Positions 1-8,853 of a DNA stretch of 64,000 bases are shown one piece after another; position 1 is the stretch's first letter; each line of letters opens with the position of its first letter. This DNA is from JAICMB01 sp963838885 (GTDB taxonomy: Bacteria > Acidobacteriota > Terriglobia > Bryobacterales > Bryobacteraceae). The position numbers and the translations under genes are program-made. The notes below the pieces were generated by a model. The model saw nothing but the letters and a program-made list of their open reading frames with translations. It was not told where the DNA came from and did no database searches. The stretch covers positions 1 through 64,000 of the forward strand of contig CAWITB010000005.1 in assembly GCA_963838885.1 (NCBI GenBank), read 5' to 3'.

Positions 1-27
1 CCAACACGGAGGCGAATGCCCCGTTGA

Positions 28-1173
28 TTATTGACGGTAGAATGTCCTGATGGCTTCACAAACGTACTCGACATCATCCGGCGTCAGCTCGGTGAATATG
101 GGAAGCGCGAGAGAATCGCCAGCTAGCCGTTCACTCACGGGGAAATCGCCGCGTTTGTATCCGAGAGCGGAAAAACATGTCTGCAGGTGCAATGGAAGGG
201 GGTAGTAAACTTCAGTTCCGACGCCATGCTCCTTCAAATACGCCTGCAATTCGTTACGCCTCTCTGCAACAATAACGAACTGATTATAAACGTGACGGTT
301 CTGATATGGCTTTTCAACAGGGGCGGTTACGGGTATGCGGAGGTCGTGAAAAAGCCGGCGATACAGGCTCGCATTTCGCTGGCGGCCCTCCGTCCAGGCG
401 TCAAGGCGCCGCAGCTTGACGCGCAGTACGGCTGCCTGAAGAGCATCCAAGCGGGAATTTACGCCGACCCAATCGTGGTAGTACTTCCTTTTTGTGCCGT
501 GCACGCGCAGAGCTCGCAGTTTCTCCGCTACTGCGTCGTCATTGGTCGTCAGCATTCCACCGTCGCCGAAAGCTCCCAGGTTTTTGCTCGGAAAGAAACT
601 GAAGCATGCGATATGGCCAAGGCTGCCCGCGCGACGGCCGTTGTATTCCGATCCAATGGATTGCGCAGCATCCTCGATGATATATACGCCTTTCGTCGCG
701 GCGAGAGAACACAAATTATCCATGGCCGCGCAGGCGCCAAATAGGTGTACCGGAATGATGGCGCGAGCCTCGGGATGCTGTTCCAAAGCCGCCGCGACTT
801 TTTCGGGATCCAAGTTGAATGTGTCCGGCTCAACGTCCGCGAACACGGGCGTCGCTCCCACGCGGCTGATCGCTCCCGCGGTTGCGAAAAAGGTGTATGG
901 CGTCGTGATCACCTTGTCGCCAGGGCCAATGTCGAGCGCCATCAGCGCTAATACAAGGGCATCCGAACCGGAGGCGCAGCCGATGGCATGTTTCGCCGAG
1001 CAATAAGACGCGATCTCGGCCTCCAGAGCCTTGACATCGTCTCCCAGGATGAACTTTTGCGAATCGATCACCCGCGTTACTTCCGCGAGAACGTCTTCGC
1101 GGATCTCACGATGCTGGGCTTTGAGGTCCAGCAAGGGAACGTTTCGTTGTATAACTGGCGTAGCGGTGCTCAT
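28..1173 (-). CDS. wbpE: DegT/DnrJ/EryC1 family PLP aminotransferase, WbpE-like
   Basis: Fold-type I sugar aminotransferase of 381 residues. The PLP lysine lies in FFPSKNLGAFGDGG (about K197) and the cofactor-contacting EDAAQS at about 167-172; GCASGSDAL near residue 65 is the phosphate-binding turn. In the family it transfers an amino group from glutamate to a 3-keto-UDP sugar. Together with the two genes upstream it fits the WbpE step of UDP-2,3-diacetamido-2,3-dideoxyglucuronate synthesis. A longer reading to 1296 would run into the preceding acetyltransferase gene; the ATG at 1173 (MSTATPV) starts just before the family core and leaves 10 bases after that gene's stop. Cytoplasmic. The substrate is inferred from context; other DegT sugar aminotransferases remain possible. 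Confidence 0.88.
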   Translation of the reverse strand: MSTATPVIQRNVPLLDLKAQHREIREDVLAEVTRVIDSQKFILGDDVKALEAEIASYCSAKHAIGCASGSDALVLALMALDIGPGDKVITTPYTFFATAGAISRVGATPVFADVEPDTFNLDPEKVAAALEQHPEARAIIPVHLFGACAAMDNLCSLAATKGVYIIEDAAQSIGSEYNGRRAGSLGHIACFSFFPSKNLGAFGDGGMLTTNDDAVAEKLRALRVHGTKRKYYHDWVGVNSRLDALQAAVLRVKLRRLDAWTEGRQRNASLYRRLFHDLRIPVTAPVEKPYQNRHVYNQFVIVAERRNELQAYLKEHGVGTEVYYPLPLHLQTCFSALGYKRGDFPVSERLAGDSLALPIFTELTPDDVEYVCEAIRTFYRQ

Positions 1174-1183
1174 AAGTATATCT

Positions 1184-1792
1184 TCAAGCGGCAACTTCCT
1201 GAACCGATAACCCCGTGCGCCGATAGGTCTTCCCGCATGCGGAGCACTGGGCGTTTTCCGGCCCTGCTCCCAGTCCCAAGGGGAGCTTGATACCACAATC
1301 GCACATCCAGCCGCGGAGCTTGGCGGGATTCCCGTGTATCAGAGCGTAATCCGGCACATCACGCGTCACCACGGCGCCCGCTCCAATGAAGGCGTAGTGG
1401 CCAATGGTGATTCCACATACGATCGTGCTGTTGGCGCCCAGCGATGCCCCGCGGCGAACCAACGTCGTTTTGTATTCGTTCCGCCGGACAACGTGACTGC
1501 GTGGATTGATGACGTTCGTAAAAACCATCGAGGGACCGCAGAATACATCGTCTTCCAGAACGCAGCCGGTATAGACAGAGACGTTGTTTTGTATTTTGAC
1601 ATTATTTCCAATCACAACGTCGGGCGAAACGACGACATTCTGCCCAATGTTGCAGTTGACGCCGATTCTGCAGTTCTTCATGATGTGCGAGAAGTGCCAA
1701 ATCTTGGTACCTATCCCGATCTCGCAGGGCTCATCGACGTAAGAGGATTCATGGATAAAGCAAGATTCCTTGGAATGCGGGGCCAATGTCAA
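1184..1792 (-). CDS. wbpD: Hexapeptide-repeat N-acetyltransferase, WbpD-like
   Basis: A left-handed beta-helix acyltransferase of 202 residues. Hexapeptide repeats fill about residues 20-150, and the segments CGPSMVFTNV and NPRSHV followed by LGANSTIVCG closely resemble what I recall of WbpD, which acetylates UDP-2-acetamido-3-amino-uronate from acetyl-CoA. The C-terminus adds a small zinc-ribbon-like tail (CDCG near 165, then CSACG about 20 residues later). The start codon overlaps the end of the oxidoreductase gene by 4 bases (ATGA), and the aminotransferase follows 10 bases downstream, so the three are translationally linked. Cytoplasmic trimer expected from the family. Confidence 0.88.
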   Translation of the reverse strand: MTLAPHSKESCFIHESSYVDEPCEIGIGTKIWHFSHIMKNCRIGVNCNIGQNVVVSPDVVIGNNVKIQNNVSVYTGCVLEDDVFCGPSMVFTNVINPRSHVVRRNEYKTTLVRRGASLGANSTIVCGITIGHYAFIGAGAVVTRDVPDYALIHGNPAKLRGWMCDCGIKLPLGLGAGPENAQCSACGKTYRRTGLSVQEVAA

Positions 1793-2832
1793 AATGCCAT
1801 CACTTTCTTGCGAACCTGCGTAACCTGCACGGGCTCTCCATTGAGTTGCATCGATTGCTGACAGGCTTGCAGAACCTGAAGGACCCTGACGCCCTCCTCG
1901 CCAGGCGTAAGCGGTTGCCGGTTATGTTCAACCGATTCCAGGAAATGACGGCACTCCGCCAGGAGCGGCTCGTCCGTATCGAACTCCACGGGAATCCCCT
2001 CCGGCTTGAGAGCTTCGAGGGCGCCATCTTTCAATTCGATTTGCTTGTTGAACAACATCAGCTTGCGGTCCGGCCGCGTGTCCTCGAATACGGCCATCTT
2101 TTTACTTCCGATCACCACAAGCCGCTGTTCCTTGCAGGGGTGAAGCCAACTCACGAAAATGTGCGCGCGCGTACCATGATCAAACAGGAGATTCGATACC
2201 GTGACGTCGGCGATGTTCGGTTGCAGATAGGCTCCTCCTGTTGCGGTCACCTGCAAAGGCATCTGTCCAACGAGCGATAAGATCACGGAGATGTCGTGCG
2301 GAGCGAAGCTCCACAGCGCGTTCTCTTCACGCCGGATCTTGCCCATGCTCAGGCGGTTCGAATATATATACTCGATGCGCCCGAGCACCCCTTCGGCAAT
2401 GAGTTGTTTCAAACGGACCAAGGCGGGATGATAGTGAAGCAGGTGCCCCACCATAAGAATGCGACGGCCCTCGCGCGCCGCATCTACAAGGCGCGCCCCT
2501 TCCTGCCACTCCAACGCCAGCGGCTTTTCGACGAATACGTGTTTGCCGGCCGCGAGCGCGGCGTTAGCTAATTCGTAATGAAATTCCGCGGGGCTGGCAA
2601 TCGCCACGGCGGCCACGCCAGCATCGCGGAGCACATCTTCATAGCCGCCAAACAGCTTAGTACGCGGATACGCCCGAGCCATCGATGCGGCGCGAATCTC
2701 GTCTCTATCGTACAACCCGTATAACGAGCCAAGAGCCGCGAAGGAGCGAACAAGGTTCTTACCCCAGTGTCCACATCCCACGACGCAGATATCGGTGCAA
2801 TTCATGCGTGGCGCGCTCGCGTAATCGAGCAT
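1789..2832 (-). CDS. wbpB: Gfo/Idh/MocA family oxidoreductase, WbpB-like sugar 3-dehydrogenase
   Basis: 347 residues with an N-terminal NAD(P)-binding Rossmann motif (VGCGHWGKNLVRSF, about 18-31) and the family signature EKPLAL near residue 101; a GFO/IDH/MocA C-terminal domain follows. In the WbpB/E/D route this enzyme oxidises the 3-hydroxyl of UDP-GlcNAcA before transamination and acetylation. AGGAGG abuts the ATG at 2832, too close to be ideal; the alternative ATG at 2805 (MNCTDICVV) starts right before the Rossmann strand. It lies 28 bases downstream of the PEP-CTERM gene and overlaps the acetyltransferase by 4 bases. The pathway assignment rests on the three-gene context. Confidence 0.85.
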   Translation of the reverse strand: MLDYASAPRMNCTDICVVGCGHWGKNLVRSFAALGSLYGLYDRDEIRAASMARAYPRTKLFGGYEDVLRDAGVAAVAIASPAEFHYELANAALAAGKHVFVEKPLALEWQEGARLVDAAREGRRILMVGHLLHYHPALVRLKQLIAEGVLGRIEYIYSNRLSMGKIRREENALWSFAPHDISVILSLVGQMPLQVTATGGAYLQPNIADVTVSNLLFDHGTRAHIFVSWLHPCKEQRLVVIGSKKMAVFEDTRPDRKLMLFNKQIELKDGALEALKPEGIPVEFDTDEPLLAECRHFLESVEHNRQPLTPGEEGVRVLQVLQACQQSMQLNGEPVQVTQVRKKVMAF

Positions 2833-2860
2833 CCTCCTATCGATTCGGTGTGCGTTACGG

Positions 2861-3214
2861 TTATTGCAATCGCACTGCCACGAACGGTTTTATTTCGTGG
2901 ATGTTGCGGGCGATGAGACATCTGAACTCGGCGTATGCGGGTTCCCTCAGGGCGTCTTCATCAGTGTTCTGGTAAGCCGCATTCTTGCGGCTAACTGCCT
3001 GTCCTATTACTGCAAACGCGATCAAGATTAGCCCCATCAACAAAAATTGCGCGGGTTCGGGTACATCGATAAAGAGCACACGATCCAGACTCGGCGCAGA
3101 CGAAAGTTTTGGCGCGCCCAAGCTGGGGATGTTACTGGCGTATGAAATATTCGATAAAATGACGCAGCAGAACACAAAAAGCGCGGCAAACCGCGAACGT
3201 TTAAGACGTTTCAT
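2861..3214 (-). CDS. Small secreted PEP-CTERM protein with a C-terminal tail
   Basis: A 117-residue protein with an N-terminal signal peptide (MKRLKRSRFA, then a hydrophobic stretch to about residue 22, cleavage probably near SYAS). At residues 51-77 it carries a PEP-CTERM-type sorting segment: VPEPAQ, a hydrophobic helix of about 15 residues, then basic SRK. Exosortase substrates normally end there; here about 40 more residues follow (NAAYQNTDEDA onward), which is unusual. The start at 3214 is chosen because the signal peptide begins there; 14 upstream codons look non-coding. It stands 28 bases before wbpB on the same strand and probably heads the operon. It matches no named family beyond the sorting signal. 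Confidence 0.7.
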   Translation of the reverse strand: MKRLKRSRFAALFVFCCVILSNISYASNIPSLGAPKLSSAPSLDRVLFIDVPEPAQFLLMGLILIAFAVIGQAVSRKNAAYQNTDEDALREPAYAEFRCLIARNIHEIKPFVAVRLQ

Positions 3215-3651
3215 CGCACGCGAGCTGTCGATGCATGCCAAACACCAACCAGGCAAGGGATATTTCCAGGCACTTAACCCACTGATAATAAGTCGAGATC
3301 ATCGCCCGCTCGCGTCTGTTCTCGCGCGGCGGCAAGCCCCGCGGCCGATCCCTGTTTTGCTCCTCGAATACCGACGTTTTTCAATTTATGCGCACGTGCT
3401 TCGGCTGCGTCCTCGGCATATGGGAAATTCCCCGCTGCGACGTTTTTTAGGCGCGAGAAACCCATTCCGTTTTCGCCATAGTTTAAAACCGTTGCGCGGA
3501 TTGCAACTCAATTGGAAAATGTGCTCCGCCTGGAAAGTGGCCGTCGGGGGCCGTCTAACGCATCTTCCGCGTTATCACCGTTTGCAACGATGAAGTAACG
3601 GAATGGAAATTGCTAGTCTAAGCTAGTCCAATCCCAAAGACTGGAGCTGGT
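3215..3651. other. Intergenic region upstream of the PEP-CTERM operon
   Basis: 437 bases without a supported gene. Short readings on both strands lack domain-like character. The stretch should hold the promoter of the minus-strand sugar operon and that of the plus-strand small gene at 3652. No clear -35/-10 pair, terminator or riboswitch could be made out. Confidence 0.5.
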
Positions 3652-3948
3652 ATGTGCCGGATGGCGATCTTTGTGTTCATCGTCGTGCTCGTGTTGTGTT
3701 TGCCCGCAGGGGCCTCAAGGATTCCGCAGCCGCTCGAAGCACACTCTGCCGCTTTCGCCGCGAGCGTATTCGTTCCGCTGGTCCAAGCGGAGTTCTTGCT
3801 TTCACAGAACATTCCGATTGTCGACGATTCTGCTGCGCCAACGCCCGCCAATCGCGTTAAGACTTGTACCTCTGTATTAGGGTCGGTACTCCTCATCATC
3901 GCCGCGCTTCGCATCGCGCTGGCGTTTCGTCTTGAAGAGTGTCTTTGA
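3652..3948 (+). CDS. Hypothetical small secreted or membrane protein
   Basis: 98 residues. The first 22 form a plausible signal peptide (MCRMAIFVFIVVLVLCLPAG) and residues 74-91 (SVLGSVLLIIAALRIALA) a second hydrophobic helix, so the product probably lies in the envelope. A GGAG sequence sits 5 bases before the ATG (ggagctggtatg). An antisense reading covers the same bases but has no such architecture. The family is not recognised and no conserved motif is visible. It precedes the PilZ gene by 241 bases on the same strand, too far to assume co-transcription. Confidence 0.45.
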   Translation: MCRMAIFVFIVVLVLCLPAGASRIPQPLEAHSAAFAASVFVPLVQAEFLLSQNIPIVDDSAAPTPANRVKTCTSVLGSVLLIIAALRIALAFRLEECL

Positions 3949-4189
3949 GGCGCAACAGAGTTCTCACTGTTCCGTTAGTCGCCGCCGCTTAGTTGCGAAC
4001 GCATACCGCGCTGTAAGAGGGGCCCCGCGAACGTGAACGTCATGCTCCGACCAATATCACTTGATTTCCGCTAATAACCGCCTTTGCACCCTGGACGGCA
4101 AAATGCATAGGCAGGCGTTAGAGCCAATATCGGTTGAGTGGCGAAGACGCAAAGCATCCTTTTTTGATAAATCGAAGGAACTTGTTTGA

Positions 4190-4654
4190 ATGAATGGCAA
4201 CGATGCGGCGGGCGAGCGGCGCGCCTATCTGCGGCTGAACCTGCGCTGGCCGGTGCTGCTATGCGCCCACGAGGCGCCGGGGCAGCCCGTTTGGGCCAAA
4301 ACCGAGAACATCAGCAGCAGCGGCTTCTGCTGTCTTTCGCCGGAGCCGTTCCGGCCGGGGGAGCGGCTGAGCGCCTGCCTGCTGCTGCCGCGGCTGCATT
4401 TAAGCGATGGCTATTACCCCTGTCTGCAGTGCGAGGTGGAGGTCGTCCATATCACGCTCGGCCACGCCGCCGGGGGGCCGCACGCGGCCTGCGGCATGGG
4501 CTGCCGCATTCACGCCTATTTGTTCCGCCGCGATCTGGCGGAAGAATCGGCGGTGAGCCGCAACTTGCGCCAGGATCCCTTTCTACAAGGCTTTCTGAAC
4601 GGGGATCGGCTCAAGCCGGAGCTCCTTGAGATGTTGCCGGCCGCCCGCACTTGA
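4190..4654 (+). CDS. PilZ domain protein, probable c-di-GMP receptor
   Basis: 154 residues made of one PilZ domain. The c-di-GMP signature is present in both halves: RAYLR (R11 to R15, preceded by R10) and NISSSG (N40, S42, G45). The tail (about 115-154) is helical and unassigned. PilZ proteins bind cyclic di-GMP and pass the signal to motility, exopolysaccharide or transcription partners. AAGGAA lies about 10 bases before the ATG. The next gene on the strand, 183 bases on, is a histidine kinase, so a link between c-di-GMP and two-component signalling is plausible but not shown. Codon use is strongly GC-biased, as in the kinase. Confidence 0.88.
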   Translation: MNGNDAAGERRAYLRLNLRWPVLLCAHEAPGQPVWAKTENISSSGFCCLSPEPFRPGERLSACLLLPRLHLSDGYYPCLQCEVEVVHITLGHAAGGPHAACGMGCRIHAYLFRRDLAEESAVSRNLRQDPFLQGFLNGDRLKPELLEMLPAART

Positions 4655-4837
4655 GTCCCATCATTTGTCAACTTGGGTCACGTCGCGGTAGTACTAGCAA
4701 CAAATTTGCAGATCACCCCCCGGAGGGGAGCGAATCCCCCCTATGCAACATAGGACACAAGCTGCTAAATTCGAATCTTCTGGTTTTAGCGCAATTCTTT
4801 AGACCAGTCCCCACTCGGAGGAGGGGTGGCGACCTAA

Positions 4838-6064
4838 ATGAAAGTGTCTGTGCATTCCAACGATCCCCGTGTGTGGACCGCCCTGGAGGCGGCCGTCGAG
4901 GATCTGAAACCGGCTTTCTCACTGGAAAAGATGAAGGAGTGGCGGCCCGGCGGCGGCCCGCTGCTGTTATGGGATTATGAGCCGGGCGAGGAGATTCCGC
5001 GGCCCCAGGACGGCGCCGCGCCGGCGGTGGTGTTTTTCGCGCGCCGCCAACAGGTGGCGCAGCTCGAGGAGGAGTTGCGGGGGGCTCCGGCGAGCATCCT
5101 GCTGAAGCCGCTGCACGCGGTGGCGTTACGATCCATGCTGACGCACCGGCGCGACGCGGCGGGCGCAGGCGCGGGGCGCGAAGACCTGCTGCAGTATATG
5201 CTGCAGGCGAATTTAAAGCTGCAGGAGTTCGATCAGGACCGCACCAATTTTCTGGCCCGCGCGGTGCACGATTTCCGGGCGCCGCTGACGGCGCTGCACG
5301 GCTACTGCGGGCTGTTGCTGCAGCAGCAGGTGGGGGCGCTCAACCCCAGCCAGACGGAGCTGCTCGAGCGCATGCAGCACAGCGTCAAGCGTCTCTCGCG
5401 CATGGCGGCGGGGATGTTCGAGCTGAGCGTGGGCAAACAGGTGGAGCGCAAGCCGCGCCTGGAAGCGGTGGACGTGGAGCGCTGCGTGCAACAAGCGCTG
5501 CACGACGTGCTTCCCCTGGCGGATGAAAAACAGATCGCCGTATCCGTGCAGATCGAGCCGCCCGCGACGGCGCCGCGCTGGGAGGGGGCGCAGATCGAGC
5601 AGGTGCTGGTGAACCTTTTCGAGAACGCTTGCAAGTTTACGCCGCGCTTCGGAGCGATCGAGGTGCGCGGGGCGGAAGCGACCATGCACGCCGAAGCGGG
5701 CGTCGCTGGCGGCGCGGGCATCCCGGGCGGCGCGCGCGGGGGCATTCCCGCCTACCGCATCGACGTGCGCGACAGCGGCTCGGGGGTGCAGCGCGAGTTT
5801 CTGCCGTTGATCTTTGAAGAATACACCTCCTATTCGGGGGGCAAAGACCGCTCCGGAGGCGGACTGGGGCTGGCCATCTGCCGCATGATCGTGACGGCGC
5901 ATGGGGGCAACATCTGGGCGGCTTCGCCGGAAGACGGCTGCGGGGCTACGTTTTCGTTTGTGCTGCCGCTGTATGAGCCGGCGTTCCACCTTACCCCGCG
6001 GAACAACGGCGCCGCGAGCCACCCCGCCGCGGCGGCGCGCGCGGCCGTGGCCGCCATCGTCTAG
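4838..6064 (+). CDS. Sensor histidine kinase with N-terminal receiver-like domain
   Basis: 408 residues. Residues 1-105 look like a degenerate receiver domain ending in LLKPLHAVALRSML, with a lone aspartate in LLLWDYEP. A HisKA dimerisation helix follows with the H-box AVHDFRAPLTAL (His144). The HATPase domain has an N box (NLFENACKF), G1 (DSGSG) and G2 (GGGLGLAICRMI). No transmembrane segment is seen, so it is probably cytoplasmic. GGAGGAGG lies about 13 bases upstream of the ATG. The NtrC-type regulator starts 16 bases after the stop, the likely phosphorylation partner. The signal sensed is unknown. Confidence 0.9.
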   Translation: MKVSVHSNDPRVWTALEAAVEDLKPAFSLEKMKEWRPGGGPLLLWDYEPGEEIPRPQDGAAPAVVFFARRQQVAQLEEELRGAPASILLKPLHAVALRSMLTHRRDAAGAGAGREDLLQYMLQANLKLQEFDQDRTNFLARAVHDFRAPLTALHGYCGLLLQQQVGALNPSQTELLERMQHSVKRLSRMAAGMFELSVGKQVERKPRLEAVDVERCVQQALHDVLPLADEKQIAVSVQIEPPATAPRWEGAQIEQVLVNLFENACKFTPRFGAIEVRGAEATMHAEAGVAGGAGIPGGARGGIPAYRIDVRDSGSGVQREFLPLIFEEYTSYSGGKDRSGGGLGLAICRMIVTAHGGNIWAASPEDGCGATFSFVLPLYEPAFHLTPRNNGAASHPAAAARAAVAAIV

Positions 6065-6080
6065 GCGCGGGCGCATCGTC

Positions 6081-7557
6081 ATGAACAACGGACACAGAAT
6101 TCTGATTGCCGAAGACGAGCCGGAAGTGCGCAACTATCTGGGGATCGCGCTGGAGTGCCAGGGCTATGAGGTGGATTTCGCCGAGACCGGCGAGGAAGTG
6201 CTGAGCCATCTGGCGGCCAACAAAGACCGCGTCTCGCTGGTGCTGATGGACATCATGATGCCGCGCAAGGACGGCATCGAAACGCTGCGGCAATTGCGGC
6301 AGAACGGCTCGAGCCCGCCGGTGATCATGGTCTCGGGGGCCTCCTCGCCGTGGCACATCGTGGAATCGATGCGCAACGGGGCGGCGGATTTTCTGCCCAA
6401 GCCGGTGAGCCACGAGGATCTGGCGCAAAGCATCGCCAAGGCCATCGGCCCGGCGCGGGCGTCGTTGCTTCAAAGCGCGGCGGAGGGGCCGGCGGAGGGC
6501 GACGACGTGGTGCGCAGCGGCTGGTCGGACCGCATCGAAAGCTGGATCAAGCAGGTGGCGGCCTCGGACGTTCCGGTGCTGTTGCAGGGCGAGACCGGGG
6601 TGGGCAAAGAGGTGTTGGCGCACAAGCTGCACGCGCGCTCGCGGCGGGCCTCGAAGACGTTCCTGAAGCTCAACTGCGCGGCGCTGCCTTCCGAGCTGGT
6701 CGAAAGCGAGCTGTTCGGCTACGAGCGCGGGGCCTTCACGGGGGCGTTAAAAAACAATCCCGGGAAATTCGAGATGGCCGAGCGGCGGCACCATTCTGCT
6801 CGACGAGATCGGCGACATGGATTTCAAGCTGCAGGCCAAGCTGCTGCAGGTTTTGCAGGACAAGGAATTTCTGCGGCTGGGGGCGCGCGAGGTGTGCCGC
6901 GTGGACGTGCGCGTGATGGCGGCGACGCATCGCGATCTCGAAAGCGCGGTCGAGGCGGGGCAGTTCCGCGAGGATCTCTACTACCGTTTGAATATCGTTC
7001 CCATCCGCATTCCGCCGCTGCGCGAGCGGCGCGACGAGATCGTGCCGCTGGCGCTGCATTTTTTGAAGAAGTATGCCTCGGCGGGCGAGACGCCGGAGCT
7101 GCCGCGCGCGCTGCGCAACGCGCTGCTGGCGCACCATTGGCCGGGCAATATCCGGGAGCTTGAAAACGTGGTGCGCAAGTACCTGGTGCTGGGCGACGCC
7201 GATCTGATCGCGCGGGAACTGGCGCTGCGCGCCGGCCCCAAAGCGATCCCGCCGCCGCGCCCCGCCGCCGCCGAACCCGCGGCCGCGAGCGCGCCTGCGC
7301 GGGAGGAGCCGGAAAGCGCCGAAGCCGCCCCGGCGCCGCGCGTCGAGGAGGCCGCGGCCGAAGAGCCGCACTCCATCTTAGGGAAGGTGGACGCGGCGCG
7401 CCGCCAGGCCGAATCGCAGGCCATTCTCAACGCCTTGACTAGCTGTCTGTGGAACAGGAAAGAGGCGGCTTCGCTTTTGAAGATCGACTACAAGGCGCTG
7501 CTGTATAAAATGAAGAAACTCGGCATCGGCGACAAGGCCGCCCGCGCCGAGGCTTGA
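6081..7557 (+). CDS. NtrC-family sigma-54 response regulator, interrupted by a frameshift near 6783
   Basis: Read continuously this is a 491-residue enhancer-binding protein: receiver domain 1-120 (VLMDIMMPRKDG carries the phospho-Asp), AAA+ domain with Walker A GETGVGKE and the sigma-54 loop GAFTGA, Walker B GGTILLDEIGDM, then a Fis-type helix-turn-helix (NRKEAASLLKIDYKALLYKM). The reading frame breaks between FEMAE and GGTILL: removing one C near 6783 restores the family sequence exactly, and both parts are well conserved. As written, the first frame runs on to 7163 with unrelated residues and the second is open to 7557. It is a recent mutation or a base-call error. It follows the kinase by 16 bases and is its likely partner at sigma-54 promoters. 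Confidence 0.85.
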
Positions 7558-7749
7558 GGGGCGATCAGGCCACTCGAGACAGCACGTCTGTGCGCCGTTT
7601 CGCGCATTGATTTCTGCAGCCTCAGACGCCTGCGAGGGATCTCAAACGCTTGGCCGCCCCGCGGCTTGGCGCGCTCGCCGCCCACTACACAGCGAATGCC
7701 GTCCCTGGCCGGGCGAATCGGAAACCTTACGCTAGAATTGGATCTTGCC

Positions 7750-8853
7750 ATGACCCACGGCGCCGCGCTGAAGACCACTCCGCTCAACACGGTGCATCGC
7801 GAGCTCGGCGCCAGAATGGTCGACTTCGGCGGCTGGGATATGCCCGTGCAATACTCCGGCATCGTCGAGGAGCACAACGCCGTGCGGCGCGCTGTCGGTT
7901 TGTTCGATGTGAGCCATATGGGCGAAATCGAGGTGCGCGGCCCGGAAGCGCTGCAGCTCGTCAATTTCGTCTCGACCAACGACGCCTCCAAGCTGCGCAC
8001 GGGGCAGGCGCATTACTCCGGCCTGCTCTACCATCACGGCGGTTTCGTGGACGACATCCTGGTGCACAAACTCGACGACGATCACTTTTTTATTTGCGTG
8101 AATGCTTCCAACCAGGAAAAGGATTTCGAGCACATCGAAGCTTCGAACCGCTGGCACACCCGCGTCGAGTTCGCAAGCGAACGCTATGCCCAGCTTGCGA
8201 TTCAAGGCCCGCAAGCCCTGCGAACGCTCCAAAAACTCACGCGCGCGGATCTCGAAGGGATCCGCTATTACCATTTCGTGGACGGCGAGGTTGCGGGGGC
8301 GTGGGCGCGCATCGCCCGCACCGGTTACACCGGCGAAGACGGATTTGAGATCTATTTTGCGCCCGATGAAGCGCGCCGCGTCTGGTACGAGATTCTGGAT
8401 GCCGGCCTGGAATTCGGCATCAAGCCGTGCGGGCTCGGCGCGCGCAACACGCTGCGCCTGGAAGCCAAGATGGCGCTCTACGGCCACGAGATCGACGCCT
8501 CCATTTCGCCATTGGAAGCCGATCTCGGCTGGATCGTCAAAATGGACAAAGGCGATTTTCAAGGACGCGAGATTTTGGCGAAGCAAAAGTCGCAAGGCCT
8601 CAAGCGCAAGCTCGTAGGATTCGAGATGATAGGGCGCGGCATTGCGCGCGACGGCTACGAGGTAACGATCGACGGCGCTCCCGCGGGCTGGGTAACAAGC
8701 GGCGGCCCTGCCCCGGCGCTGAACAAGAACATCGGGCTGTGCTATCTTCCGGTGGACTGCGCTGCCCCCGGCCTCAAGATCGAGATTACGATCCGCGATC
8801 GGCCAGTGGAGGCCGCCACGGTCGCGACGCCTTTCTATAAGCGAACAAAATGA
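7750..8853 (+). CDS. gcvT: Glycine cleavage system T protein (aminomethyltransferase)
   Basis: 367 residues, usual length for GcvT. It takes the aminomethyl group from the H-protein lipoyl arm to tetrahydrofolate, releasing ammonia and giving 5,10-methylene-THF. Family segments seen: FGGWDMPVQYSGI near the N-terminus, GLFDVSHMGEIEVRG, TGYTGEDGFEIY, and the C-terminal GCV_T_C domain. The ATG at 7750 (MTHGAALKTTPL) starts at the usual place; 28 upstream codons in frame look non-coding. It overlaps gcvH by 4 bases (ATGA). The gcvP genes are not in this window. Confidence 0.95.
   Translation: MTHGAALKTTPLNTVHRELGARMVDFGGWDMPVQYSGIVEEHNAVRRAVGLFDVSHMGEIEVRGPEALQLVNFVSTNDASKLRTGQAHYSGLLYHHGGFVDDILVHKLDDDHFFICVNASNQEKDFEHIEASNRWHTRVEFASERYAQLAIQGPQALRTLQKLTRADLEGIRYYHFVDGEVAGAWARIARTGYTGEDGFEIYFAPDEARRVWYEILDAGLEFGIKPCGLGARNTLRLEAKMALYGHEIDASISPLEADLGWIVKMDKGDFQGREILAKQKSQGLKRKLVGFEMIGRGIARDGYEVTIDGAPAGWVTSGGPAPALNKNIGLCYLPVDCAAPGLKIEITIRDRPVEAATVATPFYKRTK

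Noticed and set aside
2985..3593. 202-codon plus-strand open reading opposite the PEP-CTERM gene
   Set aside because: It has no domain-like features and lies antisense to a gene with a signal peptide and a sorting segment.
4081..4170. c-di-GMP-I (GEMM) riboswitch before the PilZ gene, suggested by ggcaaa and gacgcaaagc
   Set aside because: The two short motifs are in the right order, but the stretch between them does not form the expected tetraloop hairpin and the second stem after gacgcaaagc is missing. The match is probably chance.
5213..6133. Long minus-strand open readings opposite the kinase (also at 5991-6632 and 6736-7371)
   Set aside because: They are His/Arg/Ala-rich mirror images of GC-rich genes with strong domain evidence on the plus strand.
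7558..7749. Glycine riboswitch upstream of gcvT
   Set aside because: The tandem aptamer core could not be found; only unstructured GC-rich sequence is seen.
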